A program made the translations under genes and the position numbers. From Ereboglobus sp. (GTDB taxonomy: Bacteria > Verrucomicrobiota > Verrucomicrobiia > Opitutales > Opitutaceae), in contig JARKRC010000063.1 of the NCBI GenBank assembly GCA_029974595.1, positions 213,944 to 277,943 on the forward strand: a stretch of 64,000 bases of DNA. The letters run 5' to 3'. Under the pieces are notes generated by a model. That model ran no database searches, was not told the origin of the DNA, and worked only from the letters and a program-made list of their open reading frames with translations. Below, in pieces: positions 61,946-64,000 of this stretch. Position 1 is the first letter of the stretch, and the number at the start of each line of letters is the position of its first letter.

Positions 61946-63142
61946 TTATTTGCCGCTACGAATGTCCTTCTGATTGTTTTTTTTCAGCCAGGCGGGATAG
62001 TCTTTGGCGAGGACATCGGCGGGCCAGAAACCATACCAATTGTAGCCGGTGCGACGGTCGCGGTCGACCTCGGCGAAGGTTTTCACCTTCACGCCGTTGC
62101 GACCGCAGAAGGTGGGCAGGTTTGTATCCAGATCATACATCCGGGCCCAGATGACGGGCGCGGTAGGGTCGGGGACGACACGGCGATCCAGGCTGGTTTT
62201 ATGGCGGGAAAACTCCGCGGGAGTCGATTCGAACTCCTCGTAGCGGAGGCCCTCGATCTTGACGTCCTCGAGCCACTTTATGCCGGCCTGGATGGAGCGG
62301 ATAATTTCGGGAGAGGGATTTTCGATGCGCATGAGATAGGTGCAAATCTCGGCGGTGTCCTGCGAGCAGAGACTAGGGAGCTCGTAGGCGCGACCCTTGG
62401 CGGGCTTGAGGGTTTTTTCGTCATGCTGCTGACCCCATGCGCGAAGCGTGCCGTCGTCGGCGGTGAACTGGCAGGCGAGGATGCAGTCCTCTCCGCGCTC
62501 GACGGAAGCCCGGGCCTTGGCGGCATGTTCGTCGTCGAGCCACTGGAAACCGTTGGTGCGATTGGCGGCGTCGCGCAGAACGGTGAGGAGGCCGGTGGTG
62601 ACGCGGTCATTGAAGGTGATTTGGGCGAAGTAGCCCTTGGCGTTGGGGTAAAACTGAGGCCAGCCGCCGCTGGGGTTTTGCGCGACGATCATATAATCGA
62701 GTCCGCGCAGACAGGCGTTGCGGCAGGCAGGGTCCATGATCTGGTTATAAGCCTTGGCGAGGTAGGCGACCTGCGGGTGAGTGGTTTCGTTGTCGAAGGT
62801 GGCGTCGGCGCGATTGCGGGTGGCGGCTACGGCGGCCTTTTCCTCGTCGGTGAGGATGGCGAGCATGTCATAGTTTTTCGGCCAGCCGCCGCTGTTGCGC
62901 TGGTAGAGAAGAATGTTGGCGACGATTTCGCGCACCTGCTCCGCCTTGTAGGCGGGATGATCGGGGCGGGGCATCACAATTTTGCCGGGACCACCGACAT
63001 CGCGCCAGTGGTGGGCGGCATCCCAAAAGGCATCAACGCTGATGGGTTCGGGGTTCCCCGGCTTGGAGCAGCCGGCGAAGGTGACGGTTGCGGCGAATAC
63101 GGCGGATACGATCAGTCCTGGGATGGGCGAGTTTTTTTTCAT
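61946..63142 (-). CDS. PL10 pectate lyase, lipoprotein (array member 6)
   Basis: 398 residues. The N-terminus MKKNSPIPGLIVSAVFAATV ends in the lipobox FAGCSKPG, so the enzyme is probably anchored to a membrane, unlike members 2-5 with plain signal peptides. Motifs: YQRNSGGWPKNYDMLAIL, TFDNETTHPQVAYLAKAYN, NPSGGWPQFYPNAKGYFAQI, AWGQQHDEKTLKPAKGRAYE and VIWARMYDLDTNLPTFCGRNG. In the latter Leu replaces the Arg of NRP. The upstream gap to member 7 is 145 bp. It starts with an A8 run right after ATG. Confidence 0.93.
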   Translation of the reverse strand: MKKNSPIPGLIVSAVFAATVTFAGCSKPGNPEPISVDAFWDAAHHWRDVGGPGKIVMPRPDHPAYKAEQVREIVANILLYQRNSGGWPKNYDMLAILTDEEKAAVAATRNRADATFDNETTHPQVAYLAKAYNQIMDPACRNACLRGLDYMIVAQNPSGGWPQFYPNAKGYFAQITFNDRVTTGLLTVLRDAANRTNGFQWLDDEHAAKARASVERGEDCILACQFTADDGTLRAWGQQHDEKTLKPAKGRAYELPSLCSQDTAEICTYLMRIENPSPEIIRSIQAGIKWLEDVKIEGLRYEEFESTPAEFSRHKTSLDRRVVPDPTAPVIWARMYDLDTNLPTFCGRNGVKVKTFAEVDRDRRTGYNWYGFWPADVLAKDYPAWLKKNNQKDIRSGK

Positions 63143-63287
63143 AATATAAATGCAGGAAGGCTGGATTATATAAAATTATTATTTTATGGCCGCGAGGAGG
63201 CGAAAAAGAAACGGAGAGGCATCGGCTTCGTGTCCTTGGGTTATATACAGGCAGAAATGAAGACGGTGAGTCATTGGAAAGGTTATA

Positions 63288-63998
63288 TTATTTTTTCGAG
63301 AGGTTGTGTTTTTTCAGCCAAGCGGGATAGTCCTTGGTGAGGACGTCGGCGGGCCAGTAGCCGTACCAGTCGTAACCGGTGCGGCGGTCGCGATCCACCT
63401 CGGGAAAAGTATATATTTTTTTCTGGTCACGACCGCAGAACATGGGGCGGTTGGTTTTCATTTCATACATACGCGCCCAGATGGGTGGGGCGGACGGATC
63501 GTTAACGACGCGACGGTCGATGTCGGTGTCGTGGAAGCGAAATTTGACCGGCGTGGACTTGAACTCCTCGACGCGGATGCCGGTGATTTTTGATTTTTCG
63601 AGCCACGCGGCGCCGGCTTGGATGGCGGCGATGATTTCGGGCGATGGGTTTTCAAAGCCCATCAGGTAGCGGATGATTTCCGCGGTGTCCTGCGCGCAGA
63701 GGCTGGGGAGCTCGAAGCCGCGGCCTTTGGCGGGAAGGAGGTTTTTGGGATCGTGCTGCTGACCCCAGGCGACGAGTTCTTCCTTGGCATTGCGATATTG
63801 GCAGGCGAGGATGCAGGCTGTGCCGCGTTCCTGGGCAGCATGGCACTTTTCACGGCGGGCGGCGTCGAGCCAGGCGAAGCCATTGACGCCGTTGCCGGCG
63901 TCGCGCAGAGCAGTGAGGATGCCGACCATCACCCGATCATTGAAGGTGATATAAGCGTGGTAGCCTTCGGGGTACGGCCAGCGCTGCGGAAAGCCGCC
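63288..63998 (-). CDS. PL10 pectate lyase, C-terminal part (array member 7, runs off right edge)
   Basis: The last 236 residues of a PL10 enzyme; the frame is open at the window edge, so the N-terminus is outside. Visible motifs are GGFPQRWPYPEGYHAYITF, AWGQQHDPKNLLPAKGRGFE, LCAQDTAEIIRYLMGFENP, PIWARMYEMKTNRPMFCGRDQ and YGYWPADVLTKDYPAWLKKH. It closely resembles member 6 in the second half. More array members may follow upstream of it. Confidence 0.92.
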   Translation of the reverse strand, partial: GGFPQRWPYPEGYHAYITFNDRVMVGILTALRDAGNGVNGFAWLDAARREKCHAAQERGTACILACQYRNAKEELVAWGQQHDPKNLLPAKGRGFELPSLCAQDTAEIIRYLMGFENPSPEIIAAIQAGAAWLEKSKITGIRVEEFKSTPVKFRFHDTDIDRRVVNDPSAPPIWARMYEMKTNRPMFCGRDQKKIYTFPEVDRDRRTGYDWYGYWPADVLTKDYPAWLKKHNLSKK

Positions 63999-64000
63999 GC

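Noticed and set aside
60620-63340. A 906-codon plus-strand open frame opposite PL10 members 5 and 6
   Set aside because: It spans two minus-strand genes and their gap, is low in recognisable domains and rich in Gly/Val/Asp, and simply reflects the codon pattern of the opposite strand.
12784-64000. Island attachment-site duplicate of the tRNA-Ser 3' end
   Set aside because: I scanned for the 3' terminal sequence by eye and found no second copy in the window. The end of the island may lie outside.
1-64000. CRISPR arrays, rRNA genes, complete insertion sequences
   Set aside because: No regularly spaced repeats, no rRNA-like segments and no complete transposase with inverted repeats were seen.

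Overview
The window looks like a chromosomal segment of a GC-rich, Gram-negative member of the Verrucomicrobiota, most likely an Opitutaceae relative. This rests on inference from content: PL10 pectate lyases alongside many sulfatases, a bacterial deoxyhypusine-synthase-like gene, a TGFQPV-encoding palindrome inside ispH, and few recognisable Shine-Dalgarno sites. No rRNA or other firm taxonomic marker is present.

Region 1 (1-12.9 kb) is housekeeping: a partial unknown gene, an OadA-type carboxyltransferase without its biotinyl domain, a divergent deoxyhypusine-synthase-like gene with a clear terminator, a two-TM zinc-ribbon protein, ispH carrying an inserted palindromic repeat, a CNNM/CBS membrane protein, a PaaK-like adenylating enzyme, PTS enzyme I, mutY, a His-rich metal-transporter-like protein and tRNA-Ser(GCU).

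A truncated IS701-like transposase remnant directly follows the tRNA. From there to the right edge (13.6-64 kb) almost every gene is exported carbohydrate degradation, which looks like a pectin/rhamnogalacturonan locus. It contains five sulfatases (three Cys-type, two Ser-type), two GH105 unsaturated-uronyl hydrolases, two GH28 polygalacturonases, three PL22-like oligogalacturonide lyases, one GH2 beta-galactosidase, seven consecutive PL10 pectate lyases (the last running off the edge), a candidate PL11-like propeller, a beta-helix protein and BNR propellers. There is also a sodium/solute symporter and a LacI-type regulator. No SusC/SusD pair is present. The layout suggests extracytoplasmic breakdown of a (possibly sulfated) pectin to small uronides, taken up by the symporter and sensed by the LacI protein.

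Transcription units: four minus-strand genes (13.6-20.2 kb); a plus-strand sulfatase (20.4-22.0 kb); a plus-strand six-gene run, sulfatase to LacI (23.2-31.7 kb); a minus-strand beta-helix plus SUMF1-fold/BNR pair (31.7-36.1 kb); a plus-strand run starting with a BNR protein followed by four broken genes (iron-ADH, DapA-like, PdxA-like, DUF1537 kinase) at 36.4-41.3 kb; and a minus-strand run of fifteen genes from the right edge to 41.4 kb.

The most notable points are the seven-gene PL10 array, an unusual SUMF1-fold + BNR propeller + MORN-like protein present as one intact and one frameshifted copy, coordinated decay of the four-carbon-acid-sugar-type operon, and the tandem palindrome tolerated inside ispH.
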